The notes: generated by a model from the sequence alone, not told the origin. Positions 31,507-41,513 are shown, counted from the first letter of the stretch. The stretch is DNA of 43,500 nt from Mesostigma viride (GCA_009746045.1 RPFO01000231.1:2370900-2414399); one strand, 5' to 3'. Numbers and translations: made by a program.

Positions 31507-33930
31507 CTAGTAGGAAAGGACAAGCCACGAGGTTAAGATAAGATTACGCCCGGCATAGGGCTGCCAAACGGGCTCATCTACCATAAACGCTGCAATAAGG
31601 CTTCTGTAGAATAAAAATCTATTTCCAAGCAAAACCATACCGTAAACCAAAACTAGCAGGCCATAAAGACCAATCACAGGCCAATCAACAAAACCCAAAG
31701 AACATTCAGCCAAAAGAGTTACATTATGCACTACTACAATATTTGATATGGCCTTGGTGAACACCATGAAAGCTAAGGCAACTAAGAGACTGTGCTTGAT
31801 AAACGACGCAAATCAGAAAAAGGTTGTTCAATGTATTGATGACATGTAGAGTAAAAACAACACGCGCATACCCAAGCGTACCTTTTCTTGGAGCGTACAG
31901 CATCCGCGCACCCCGTGCAGTATAAATGAGAGCCAACGAATTGAAGTGGTTCAAGGCCGGCCACAAGTGGATTGTCCGGATGGGTGCCCGTGTTGTCACA
32001 GCAGCGCCTCCCAGAAATACCTCTGCGAGCACACTTGTAGGAGGCCTTCCTTTTCCTGGTTGCCTTGTTTGTGCCTTCACAACTGGGCACTGGTGTTGGA
32101 TTTTGTCTTGAACTTCCCTGTTTTGGGTCAGCAACATAAGAAATTAAACACGATGTTCAGAAACTAATTACAAGTTACAACATAGTCATGGATTTGGTGG
32201 GTGCAATTAGCTGGGGACGCCATAAACATAAGTTGCCATTATGAAGCTCACTAACTGCCTTATATGCAAATAACTCCATTATCATGGAAAGATGCTTACA
32301 ACAAGAACATTCCAGACCATGTCGCTACCAAGCATGAGCGAGTTCGAACGGGAAAATGAGATAACGACATGGAAGGGCAACGTACGTTGGAAAACGGTTG
32401 TCCGCCGTGCTGACCAATCGGTGCCGGCGCTGCCGCAGGTGGAGGTGCTCCAACATGGGAAGGTGGCGGAGAAAGTGGCGGAGAAGGTGGCGGAGAAGGT
32501 GGCGGTGGCGGTGGCGGTGGCGGTGGCGGTGGCGGTGGCGGTGGCGGTGGGGGTGGCGGGGAAGCAGAGAAAGATAATACGTGAGAGTACGTAATACGCA
32601 AGAGTACGCGTATCCGTAGGCATACGTTTAACATCCGTACGGCAAAGCTGCGTATGATGTATAGTCTGCGTACGAAACGTATCATATGCCACACTATTTC
32701 CCTTTGCGGGGAAGGTGGCGGGGGAGGGGGAGGGATGCTTTCCCCGCGCTGTGAGGAAGGATGCTTGCGTTGCCGCACCGCTTTACGCCGAGCGAGAAGG
32801 CGGCGAACAATACCGCGATGCCTGGGTCGCCGAACTGACTGCCGTTTTGGAGCGATGCATTGTGCCTTGTGCCAAATGCAGACATGGACATAAGGAGAGC
32901 ACCTCGGCATATCCCTGCTCAGCAACGCGCAAAAGGAAAAAGGGCAGCGAAGAAAGAAGTTATGAACTACCTCGATCGCACCTCAAAATGGCCAAGCAAG
33001 TCTAGGCATAGCTGCATGGGGCTGCCAATATAACTCCAAAAATAAACCCTAACTTAAGAATAGCTTCCGCTAGATCCCAATAGGCTAGGCCCACCGCGTG
33101 CCGCACGTGGCGCCAAGAAGTATCTGAAACAACTCATCATTGTGTATTCCGCTGGAAACTGAAAGAGGAGCATTCAGTGCATTAGTCGTTTTAGGGTAGC
33201 ATGGATTCCTTACCTCAGACCAACATGTAGTGCCAATAACGCCAAGGTGATCCACCATGTGGATGCATGAAGATCTGCACCACATTGCCGCGTGACAAGG
33301 TATGAACATACCAACAAAGTTGCAGAGCAAGCCGTTCTCAGGAGGGCTATTACCCAACCATAAAGCCCCATGGCATAACGCTTCCATCTCGTGCAAAAGG
33401 ACAACTATGACCTAGAAATTCAGAAAATATATTCTTAGTCTTTCCCTCTACTCCTTGCTTACCTGGGTTGATAGGCGCGACAACTGAAAACTTCGCAGGC
33501 ACCCGCGCGCGCTCTTGCACCGCCACATGCCCTACATGGATAACCACCAACCAAACATGAAAAAAGGGTATAACTAGAAGGATTAAGGAAAGAGGAAATG
33601 CATTTAATTCATATAGTTAATATCGCCATGAAATTGTATGTTGAAGTAATAATGGGCCGAAATATGCACATCGGGAACACGTCCCATTAATGCACATGCG
33701 AAGCTAATGTCAGGACAACGCATCATTAACAAGGGGGGGTCCGCATGCGCAAGACGAAGCAAGTACAGTTAATATGATGTGCCATTTGGACAGAAACTGG
33801 AATAAGGGCTTAACGCCTTACCTAAGGCACAGACCCACACGATGCCGCTGACCGCTAGAAAAATTGCGAGGATGGCCACCAGCACACCCTGTCTGGTGCT
33901 GGTCAAGCAGCAAAGGCAGGGCCGGGCCAT
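31507..33930 (-). CDS. Multi-pass membrane protein, unknown family (partial exon model)
   Basis: Exon 1 is 33822-33930, starting MARPCLCC, with a transmembrane or signal-anchor segment GVLVAILAIFLAVSGIVWVC and donor GTAAGG. Exon 2 is 33463-33531. Exon 3 is 33214-33404, using a TCATAG acceptor to keep frame. A strong acceptor CTCTTTCAG starts an exon at 33158 whose end I cannot fix. A later exon ends at 32300 (GTAAGC, phase 0), followed by 31882-32117 (phase 0 to 2) and 31507-31789 with the stop. The junctions 32300/32117 and 31882/31789 agree in phase. Exon 31882-32117 has a basic run and cysteines (KCARR, RRCC, YCTGC). The last exon has two to three hydrophobic spans (LLVALAFMVF, WPVIGLYGLLVLVYGMVLL). 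The CHGALWLGN and CNFVGMF region faintly recalls a Frizzled-type TM3, too weakly to name. Confidence 0.5.
32463..32570. repeat. (GGTGGC)n hexamer tract
   Basis: GGTGGCGGAGAAA units give way to about nine GGTGGC units. On the minus strand this is (GCCACC)n upstream of the exon ending at 32300, where it may act as part of an unusual polypyrimidine tract or simply be intronic. Confidence 0.85.
32715..33005 (+). other. Weak plus-strand open frame
   Basis: The frame reads protein-like in the middle (YAEREGGEQYRDAWVAELTA, then CIVPCAKCRHGHK) and ends with a basic tail. It overlaps the minus-strand membrane-protein locus in a part where I could not place exons. No start context, splice site or family supports it. 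It could be a short antisense gene or chance. Confidence 0.2.
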
Positions 33931-34288
33931 GAAAGCTGGAGGTCACGAGCACTTTGTTGCAGTGGATGTAAACGACCCCCCTGTTTGGAGCACAAAAGGC
34001 GAGAAGCAAATTAAAAACGGAAAGCGCCAGTCATACACCGCGCAGCTCGCGAGAATTCCAGGAACCAGTTTTTGTGTGATATTCGCATTTAGATGTCGTG
34101 CATAACCATTCCTTTATTATCGCACACACCAGTAAACAGTACAAGGATTTGCGTCAACCCAGCTAAATGCCGAGGGTGCCACGGACGTGTATGCCAGCGA
34201 GCTCGAGTCTGGCGAGCAATCACTCAAACATGTCCACTGTCCCTAAGCCGAGCATCACCCTAACATGTCCGCCATTGCTACGTTTTAT

Positions 34289-34499
34289 CATCCTTGACTG
34301 CGCTTGTAGTCAACAAAGAAATTAGCCAAGTCCTACAGTAATTGGCGCGGCAGGCCCTTTTTTCCCGCGTAACTCGTGTGCCGGTCCGGCGCGGCGTGGC
34401 CTGGGCAGGCGCGTCGGACTTAGTGCGGTGGTGTCCCGGAACCCCGCACTCACCCCCGCACTAGAGTTTGTGTCATCAGAGCCAAATTATGCGCTTCCG
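34289..34499. repeat. Right arm of 211-bp inverted pair
   Basis: It is the reverse complement of 26262-26472, and the 105-bp hairpin array begins 10 bp beyond it. See the candidate element entry. Confidence 0.9.
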
Positions 34500-34508
34500 G
34501 CGCAGGCG

Positions 34509-35340
34509 CAGGTCGGCAATGCAAATGTTGCCGACCTGTCCAAGTGCGCAGCAGCTGTCCTACTCAATGCGGGCAGCCAGGCCCGCAAGTTGGACAGCTG
34601 CTGCGTGCAGAGGCAGGTCGGCAATGCAAATGTTGCCGAACTGTCCAAGTGCGCAGCAGCTGTCCTACTCAATGCGGGCAGCCAGGCCCGCAAGTTGGAC
34701 AGCTGCTGCGTGCAGAGGCAGGTCGGCAATGCAAATGTTGCCGAACTGTCCAAGTGCGCAGCAGCTGTCCTACTCAATGCGGGCAGCCAGGCCCGCAAGT
34801 TGGACAGCTGCTGCGTGCAGAGGCAGGTCGGCAATGCAAATGTTGCCGAACTGTCCAAGTGCGCAGCAGCTGTCCTACTCAATGCGGGCAGCCAGGCCCG
34901 CAAGTTGGACAGCTGCTGCGTGCAGAGGCAGGTCGGCAATGCAAATGTTGCCGAACTGTCCAAGTGCGCAGCAGCTGTCCTACTCAATGCGGGCAGCCAG
35001 GCCCGCAAGTTGGACAGCTGCTGCGTGCAGAGGCAGGTCGGCAATGCAAATGTTGCCGACCTGTCCAAGTGCGCAGCAGCTGTCCTACTCAATGCGGGCA
35101 GCCAGGCCCGCAAGTAGAACAGCTGCTGCGTGCAGAGGCAGGTCGGCAATGCAAATGTTGCCGAACTGTCCAAGTGCGCAGCAGCTGTCCTACTCAATGC
35201 GGGCAGCCAGGCCCGCAAGTTGGACAGCTGCTGCGTGCAGAGGCAGGTCGGCAATGCAAATGTTGCCGGCCTTTCCAAGTGCGCAGCAGCTGTCCTACTC
35301 AATGCGGGCAGCCAGGCCCGCAAGTTGGACAGCTGCTGCC
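34509..35340. repeat. 105-bp tandem repeat, eight copies, two hairpins per unit
   Basis: Units start at 34509, 34614, 34719, 34824, 34929, 35034, 35139 and 35244, exactly 105 bp apart and nearly identical. Each holds a small hairpin (GTCGGCAA with TTGCCGAC) and a nested one: outer arms CGCAGCAGCTGTCC and GGACAGCTGCTGCG around inner arms TGCGGGC and GCCCGCA. Differences are few: GACCTG instead of GAACTG in units 1 and 6, GGCCTT in unit 8, and TAGAAC for TTGGAC in unit 6. Since 105 is a multiple of 3, several frames stay open, but without coding support. Confidence 0.95.
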
Positions 35341-36428
35341 CATTCGTCGAGTTGAGTAACCCCGCGCCGGTGGTCCGACAGCTGCTGCAAGCAGCTGTTC
35401 TGCCGAGCTGTTGAGGTTGGCAGTTGGCACGTCTTGGCAGCTTGCCACGTCTTGGGAGCTGTCTTGGCTTGCCAGCTTCCAGCTAACGGAAAGAGGCTTA
35501 TGGCGGAAAACGTAAATGAATTGCGGGGACTAAAATGAAACATCATGTAAATGAGACAACCAGCGCAGGCCAGAAATCGGGAGAATCCGGACCATGGTAG
35601 CTCGAGCCTGCGTTATCTTGTCCGCGTGTTCGAGTCATCATGTGTGTGCGGGGCTGATGGGCACCACGGTACGGCTATTTTGGCTTGCATGTTGGTGACG
35701 AAGTTGCAACTGGGTTGAGAAACCTATTGTCTGGTCATGAACTCATGGTACATTATTTGGGACTGACGCGCTGAAGCAATGGATTACGATAAAGCATTTA
35801 ATTGGAAATGCAGATCAGCGCTGGGCCAGGCGGCAGGCTTTCGATGATGTGTGGGTCTCGCCAGGTTCGTCAGCTATGTAGATTCGTATCAGCACTGCAG
35901 CAGTGGCCTCCTATGAACATTGCATGCTTTGTTATAATTATTCCGTTGGTGTAAATGGGTAAGTAAGGGTCTGAACGTCGCAATTGAAGATAGCCGATTG
36001 GCAGTTCCTAGTGACTTAATAAGGTTGTTGCTACTAATTTACGGCGTGAAAGCGCGTCTATCTTGCTGTTCGAGGATTAGCTTCCACTGGGCTGTCACGT
36101 GTGAGTTTTCGGTTTCTGATAAGCACTCCTTTCCAAGCTGTAAACGCAAGCTTTTTCTGCTTCTTAGTCGTCGTCTTCTAGATGAGGAAGAGAAGGAACG
36201 GTATTACGAATGCATGAGTCTATTCAGGCCCCGGAAATGTTGGAGACTGGACATCCCCTTCGGAATATGTCAGGCTTAGTAGGCGTCGCATGGGCCACTA
36301 TATTGTCTAACATTGTTGCAGTGAGCAACTCCAAAGGGTAAGCATGACTGCCACTGGCATCTGGGACGAGCACAACTCCGTGATGAACGGGATGGGCGTG
36401 TGCACGCGCACATACATTGATGCCTGGA
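35341..36428. other. No gene recognised
   Basis: The region 35341-35500 is a decayed continuation of the hairpin theme (CAGCTGCTGCAAGCAGCTG, then several CTTGGCAG/CTTGCCA phrases). The minus-strand frame over 36224-36420 looks weakly protein-like, but it runs straight into the minisatellite and has no splice support. Confidence 0.4.
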
Positions 36429-37982
36429 CCAATGGGCATGGGTTTGGGCATGGGCATGGGCATGGGCACGGTCATCAGGATGCCTGGCAAGTCGCTTGTG
36501 CAGGTGGCATGCGTGTGCATGTGTGTGCATGTGCAGGTGGCATGCGTGTGCATGTGTGGGCATGTGTGGGCATGTGTGGGCATGTGTGTGCATGCGTGTG
36601 CATGTGTGTGCATGTGTGTGCACGTGTGTGCATGTGTGTGCATGTGTGTGCATGTGTGTGCATGTGTGGGCACGTGTGGGCACGTGTGTGCATGTGTGTG
36701 CGCGTGTGGGCAGGTGTGGGCATGTGTGGGCATGTGGGCATGTGTGGGCAGGTGTGTGGGCAGGTGTGGGCAGGTGTGGGCAGGTGTGGGCAGGTGTGGG
36801 CAGGTGTGGGCAGGTGTGGGCATGTGTGGGCATGTGCACGGGCATGTGTGGGCACGTGTGTGTGCGCGTGTGGGCAGGTGTGGGCAGGTGTGGGCAGGTG
36901 TGGGCAGGTGTGGGCAGGTGTGGGCAGGTGTGGGCAGGTGTGGGCACGTGTGGGCATGTGTGGGCACGTGTGGGCATGTGTGGGCATGTGTGGGCAGGTG
37001 TGGGCAGGTGTGTGTGCGCGTGTGGGCAGGTGTGGGCAGGTGTGGGCAGGTGTGTGCGCGTGTGTGCATGTGTGGGCGCGTGTGGGCACGTGTGTGCATG
37101 TGTGTGCGCGTGTGGGCAGGTGTGGGCATGTGTGGGCATGTGGGCAGGTGTGGGCAGGTGTGTGGGCAGGTGTGGGCATGTGTGGGCATGTGTGGGCATG
37201 TGTGGGCAGGTGTGGGCAGGTGTGTGCATGTGTGGGCAGGTGTGGGCAGGTGTGGGCAGGTGTGGGCAGGTGTGGGCAGGTGTGGGCAGGTGTGGGCACG
37301 TGTGGGCACGTGTGGGCACGTGTGGGCACGTGTGGGCAGGTGTGGGCAGGTGTGGGCAGGTGTGGGCAGGTGTGGGCAGGTGTGGGCAGGTGTGGGCAGG
37401 TGTGTGCATGTGTGGGCATGTGTGGGCACGTGTGGGCAGGTGTGGGCAGGTGTGGGCATGTGCGGGCACGTGTGGGCATGTGCGTGCATGTGTGGGCACG
37501 TGTGGGCATGTGTGGGCATGTGTGGGCATGTGTGGGCAGGTGTGTGTGCGCGTGTGGGCAGGTGTGGGCAGGTGTGGGCAGGTGTGGGCAGGTGTGTGTG
37601 CGCGTGTGGGCAGGTGTGGGCAGGTGTGGGCAGGTGTGGGCAGGTGTGTGCGCGTGTGGGCAGGTGTGGGCAGGTGTGGGCAGGTGTGGGCAGGTGGGCA
37701 GGTGTGTGCGTGGGCGTGGGTGTGGGGGCGTGCGCATGGGCGTGGGCGTGGGCGTGCGCGTGGGCGTGGGCGTGCGCGTGGGCGTGGGCGTGGGCGTGGG
37801 CGTGGGTGTGGGCGTGGGCGTGGGCGTGGGCGTGGGCGTGGACGTGGGCGTGGGCGTGGGCGTGGGCGTGGGCGTGGGCGTGGGCGTGGGCGTGGGCGTG
37901 GGCGTGGGCGTGGGCGTGGGCGTGGGCGTGGGCGTGGGCGTGGGCGTGGGCGTGGGCGTGGGCGTGGGCGTGGGCGTGGGCG
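36429..37982. repeat. G-rich minisatellite: decamer and hexamer blocks
   Basis: Its decamers are TGTGGGCATG and TGTGGGCAGG, with CACG variants (about 36540-37710), followed by a pure GTGGGC hexamer block (about 37735-37982). Read in reverse complement it has the same units in the same block order as the array at 23660-25092, hexamer first and then decamer. The two are inverted relatives 11 kb apart. Long frames across it are artefacts. Confidence 0.95.
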
Positions 37983-39269
37983 CTGGAGGCCAGCATCGCA
38001 GCTGCACGTGTGAACGCGATGCATGCCATGGTGGATGGGCATATCCGCAATGGCATTGAATGCAGCCTTGGGATATTACCCACTAAGTCGAGGTCACACG
38101 CTGGCGTAGTGGTCTTGCAGTTGTAAGCTGCCGCCAATAGCTAATAACACATGCATATTCGGCCGTTTGAGTTTGTTTTGGTTATCGGCCATTGGACGTA
38201 TAGCATATAGCTTGGCCGCCCTTGATGATCAATTGTTTCATCGACTACAACCAATGTTGCCATGCGGTTCCATGGTCACCTGCACACAACTGTTGGGATC
38301 TAGTTGTTTATTGTGACAAGAGCATGACAGTTGCATTGTGACATGTATGTGGGATGGCACCATATATGGTTGTCTTCTTGATGTGTATCATGGACATCAT
38401 ATAATAAACACTGGGCATATGCATTACACTACCTAATAAACTTGTCCGATGGTCCCATGCTAGCTGCCAAGCAGCATGACCTCTGCATGTCGATGGTGTC
38501 CATGGTATTTTGAGATGATTGTTCGATGTGCCCTTTGGCTTGTAAGGAAATCTAGATACTTATCACAGCACTTGTCTAGCACATGACCAGTCTTGCACAT
38601 TGGCTTAGCACACCTCCCCCGGACATGAATTCAGTAAACTTGAATTCCTTGAAAGAGGCTGTGCGCCATGATAGACAGCTGTCACCGTCACTGCTCGACC
38701 TGTCACGCACACACGCTATGCATGCACGGGGCAACGGGCGTTAGCCGAACTGGGGGGATAAGGCTTGAGAGGGTAAGAGAGGAGTGATCGTGTAGTTCTA
38801 GCGACTATATACACAGTATCTGAGCATCCAAACAAGGTCTAGCTGCATCGCTGGTCAAAATTTAATAAACCAAAAAAATTCTTATATACTTAAAAAAACC
38901 AGCCCAACTCAGAAATAACCAGTGCCACTGAAGGACGACCCTGTTCCAAACGTCCTCACAATGTGGTGAGTCGTGCATTGATCAGATTCGTTGGCCGCCC
39001 CCGTTAATTATGAGTTTGTCACCTACCTGCCAGACTGTGTCTCGACGATGCGTCCCACCTGAATGTGAACCGACGGTTACTGTTGTACCTAAGTTATGCA
39101 ACCAGCGGAATGATATCATATTGCATGCAGTGCAATGATAAAAAGAACTGCGCGCTTTATATTACATAACATATCTTCAAGATACAAGCCCCGCCCAATT
39201 CTTGAAAGACAGAAGTTCGGCAAAGCGACAGCCTACAAGCTTGCAATGCAGACTTGATCATGCACTCAC
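37983..39269. other. Intron, no gene recognised
   Basis: No convincing exon was found. A 32-nt splice-bounded segment at 39027-39058 was examined and rejected because it breaks the phase-1 pattern. Confidence 0.4.
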
Positions 39270-39341
39270 CACGGCATGTGCGAGAATTGCAGATCTCTGT
39301 GGGCGCACAATCAGCCGTCACGCAACAGCTGCCTTGGGTGC
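39270..39341 (-). CDS. N-terminal four-cysteine mini-module exon
   Basis: A 72-bp exon (24 residues) that opens GTQGSCC and continues C-x4-C-x5-C-x4-C (VTADC, EICNSRTC). It has one extra adjacent cysteine compared with the other Cys4 modules. The acceptor is GTGTCAGCAG and the donor GTGAGT; both introns are phase 1. It is the first module after the linker exon 39948-40049. Whether its real downstream partner is the CTLD exon 21 kb into the window depends on the large intron being spliced as proposed; that junction (GAG) is open. Confidence 0.72.
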
Positions 39342-39947
39342 CTGCTGACACAATAAAGTAGTAACGATGGTGTTTACTATCATGAACCGAAAAAGTAATC
39401 AGATATTGTCAATTAACTGCATGGATGGAATTATCCGTTATTTCCAGAAAATATTGACAAACAGCATGCATGGCATATATCCAGGAGCCTGTAGAAACAT
39501 AATATTAGAACCGATGCATATTGGTAAAGTATTTGGATAGACAGAATAATAATATAATATGTTTTGTACAGCGAGGGCCAACCTAGTTGTGTTCATGTTG
39601 AAGGAACTTCAAATGAGAAGTCGCTAGAAAACTAGCGTTTTCACTGGCATGTCACATTTGTACTACACAGAGCCGCGTGCCTGCGTCGAATAATCATTCT
39701 TCCGCAATGCCATATGTAATAACAATGTAGTAGTACGTAACTACTGGTAATGTATCTATAATTGGTAAACATGTGCATATAACGTGCAGTACAAAGTAGA
39801 CCAGGGTAAAGTATACAAAGCTGGAGTGTAATTGCTTGTCGGGACATATTTACCAGCTAGTATATATAATCCTATACGTACCTATATCTGATCTGACGTC
39901 GCTGCCAGCGGACGGCCTGTACGCCTGGCATTGATTAGATATCTTAC

Positions 39948-40049
39948 CTGACTCTTCGAGCTCCAGCATGCTCCGGCTGACTTTATTGTCAAAATCATTT
40001 GCCTTCATGCGTGCCACGAGCTCGGCCGGCCCTCCGGATCCTGGACCAG
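39948..40049 (-). CDS. Linker exon of the lectin gene
   Basis: A 102-bp exon (34 residues) between acceptor GTGCGCAG and donor GTAAGA, both phase 1. It has a Gly/Pro/Ser-rich start (AGPGSGGPAE) followed by a charged helical segment (LVARMKANDFDNKVSRSMLE, then LEES). There are no cysteines and no known domain. It follows the signal-peptide exon and precedes the first Cys4 module, so it should be an N-terminal spacer of the mature protein, possibly with a short coiled coil. Confidence 0.65.
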
Positions 40050-40442
40050 CTGCGCACGCACCAGCCGGCGACAATCTTATTATATTTAGTCAGTCATGAC
40101 ATAATGTTTACGGCCGGCGCTCGTTAATTCAACACAATTAACGACAGAGGGGCACAAAGCGCGACGACAGCAGGAGCTTTTTCTAGTATAAAACGCCTCT
40201 CGGGAATATAAATGCATACTACCTACAATCTTATTAAAGATATCAATATTAATAAATAACAATGTGCGTAGCTAGTACGTGCGCATGTAACCGGCAACGG
40301 CGCCGGCCGGCGCCAGCCGCCGCAATATGATCATGCAGAGAAGCTCGGCAAACCGGCGCCGGCCCGAGTAGTTTGCTGTAGTTATGCGCAGCTTGAAGAA
40401 ATGTCTCCATTAACACTAATTATCATCATCGTGCGCACTTAC

Positions 40443-40662
40443 CTGGATCGGCAGCGCCAGCTGGCCGCCATGGATATAGTAGATTGCGCGTGACGTAGAC
40501 ACGGCGCCCATATTGCAGCGCATCAGATGGTTGATCAGCTACAGCTGACCATATGAAAAACGCAAGGAGCCCGACGAAACTATAAACATTGGTACTAGCG
40601 CCAATTCTGAAGGAATGTGCGCGTCTGGGCGTAGCTTGTACCACTACGTCGAAAGCCTTCAT
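40443..40662 (-). CDS. First exon of the lectin gene: start codon and signal peptide
   Basis: ATG at 40662 opens 73 codons plus one base to a strong donor (CCAG before GTAAGT; phase 1). After a basic N-terminal region (MKAFDVVVQATPRRAH) comes a hydrophobic core, VYSFVGLLAFFIWSAVA, followed by DQPSD. AVA before D is a good signal-peptidase site near residue 43. The long N-region is unusual, and a second in-frame start is not available before the core. This implies secretion or surface display of the CTLD/Cys4 protein. The phase matches all downstream exons. I chose this start because it is the ATG opening the only frame that reaches the donor with a hydrophobic leader. Confidence 0.65.
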
Positions 40663-41249
40663 GGCAGTACTGATTTACTAAATTAAAGAGGTGATAATAA
40701 TTAGCATGTCGCAATGTTGCATTCTCCTTAACCTATATCAAATGGTATATGATATTTTTTAACACCTAAGGGTATACTCCGTTGTAATAGTCTCTTGTGT
40801 TATGATATTCGTGACACATTTATTGGAAGCCATGGCGAACTTCAGTGGTACTAAGCAGTGTTAGCACTCGGCAGAAAGGCCAGCACGGAGGCCACGGGGC
40901 AGGCACTAGGCAGTCAGCGCTGTCTGGCGGAATATTGTTGTTGCTGTTGTCGTTGTTGTTGATTATTCCCACGCCGCAGATGTTCAGCAGAGATTTTATT
41001 TTGTTGGAATATTCATATTGTCTCGACGGTTGGATCGATCCTGGCCGGCATAAGACAAGGCATTGCGGAATGCTGACCAATAACGTTACACCACATCTAC
41101 GTAGATTCAGCAGCACCTGACACCCTACTGGAGCAAGACTGGCCTCTCCGGAGTTGGAAGTAGAAGTGGTGGATCACACATTTGATCTTCAATGTTGTTG
41201 TTATGAATACGAGCCAATAGGGTCGGGATGAAATGCAAAAGCAAAGGAT
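40663..41249. other. Upstream region of the lectin gene, no gene recognised
   Basis: AT-rich for about 150 bp above the start codon, with AATTAAAG and TATATCA stretches. No definite TATA box at a sensible distance can be named. A short GTTGTTGCT tract lies near 40933-40960. Confidence 0.35.
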
Positions 41250-41513
41250 AACGATATTCCTATTGGTGAATAAAACATACCCATTTACCCGGAAAAATGC
41301 AAGAGCAAAGGAAGAAACGCTCATAACCGTTTCAGTTGGCAAGCGGCAAGTATCGAGAGATTCCATCTCCGCAAATAAAGTTAGACGCTGCCTGAACAGA
41401 GACACTAATGTGACGCGATTTCGAATCTCGAATCAGATTTGCTGAATCCTGCATTTTTGGAATATATTTTTCCGGGTAAATGGGTATATTTATTAACCAA
41501 TGGGAATATCGTT
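41250..41513. repeat. Foldback element with about 50-bp arms
   Basis: The left arm 41250-41299 (AACGATATTCCTATTGGTGA to CCCGGAAAAAT) and right arm 41465-41513 are inverted copies with a few mismatches, separated by about 165 bp of unrelated DNA. The phrase ATGCAA-AGCAAAGGA is also directly repeated on both sides of the left arm (41232 and 41297). It is possibly a MITE; no target duplication is evident. Confidence 0.6.

Larger units (their letters stand above)
26262..34499. mobile_element. Candidate 8.2-kb element with 211-bp terminal inverted repeats
   Basis: Arms 26262-26472 and 34289-34499 are inverted copies of equal length with no difference visible by eye. The outer ends read CGGAAGCGCATAATTTGGC. 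The direct repeat GGCGCAGG lies just outside the left end and at the right end, overlapping the arm by one base. That would fit an 8-bp target duplication, but the right flank is itself a GCGCAGGC repeat. Inside are three G-rich arrays, a minus-strand membrane-protein gene (31507-33930) and several weak frames, with no recognisable transposase. It sits within the intron between lectin exons 39270 and 21994, which would explain a second same-strand gene there. Confidence 0.45.

Noticed and set aside
34509-35340. CRISPR-like array
   Set aside because: The 105-bp units are contiguous with no unique spacers, and the sequence is eukaryotic.
34428-35414. Frames through the 105-bp repeat as a 35-residue repeat protein
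   Set aside because: Two plus frames and one minus frame are equally open. The unit's stem-loop symmetry explains its conservation better, and the arm sequence supplying the start is repeated elsewhere without the array.
36224-38137. Open frames of up to 637 codons across the G-rich minisatellite
   Set aside because: The same artefact of a stop-free repeat unit. The non-repetitive ends do not resemble any protein.
39027-39058. A 32-nt minus-strand exon between CAG and GTAGGT
   Set aside because: It would change the phase from 1 to 0 and break the frame into the next lectin exon; no protein feature supports it.
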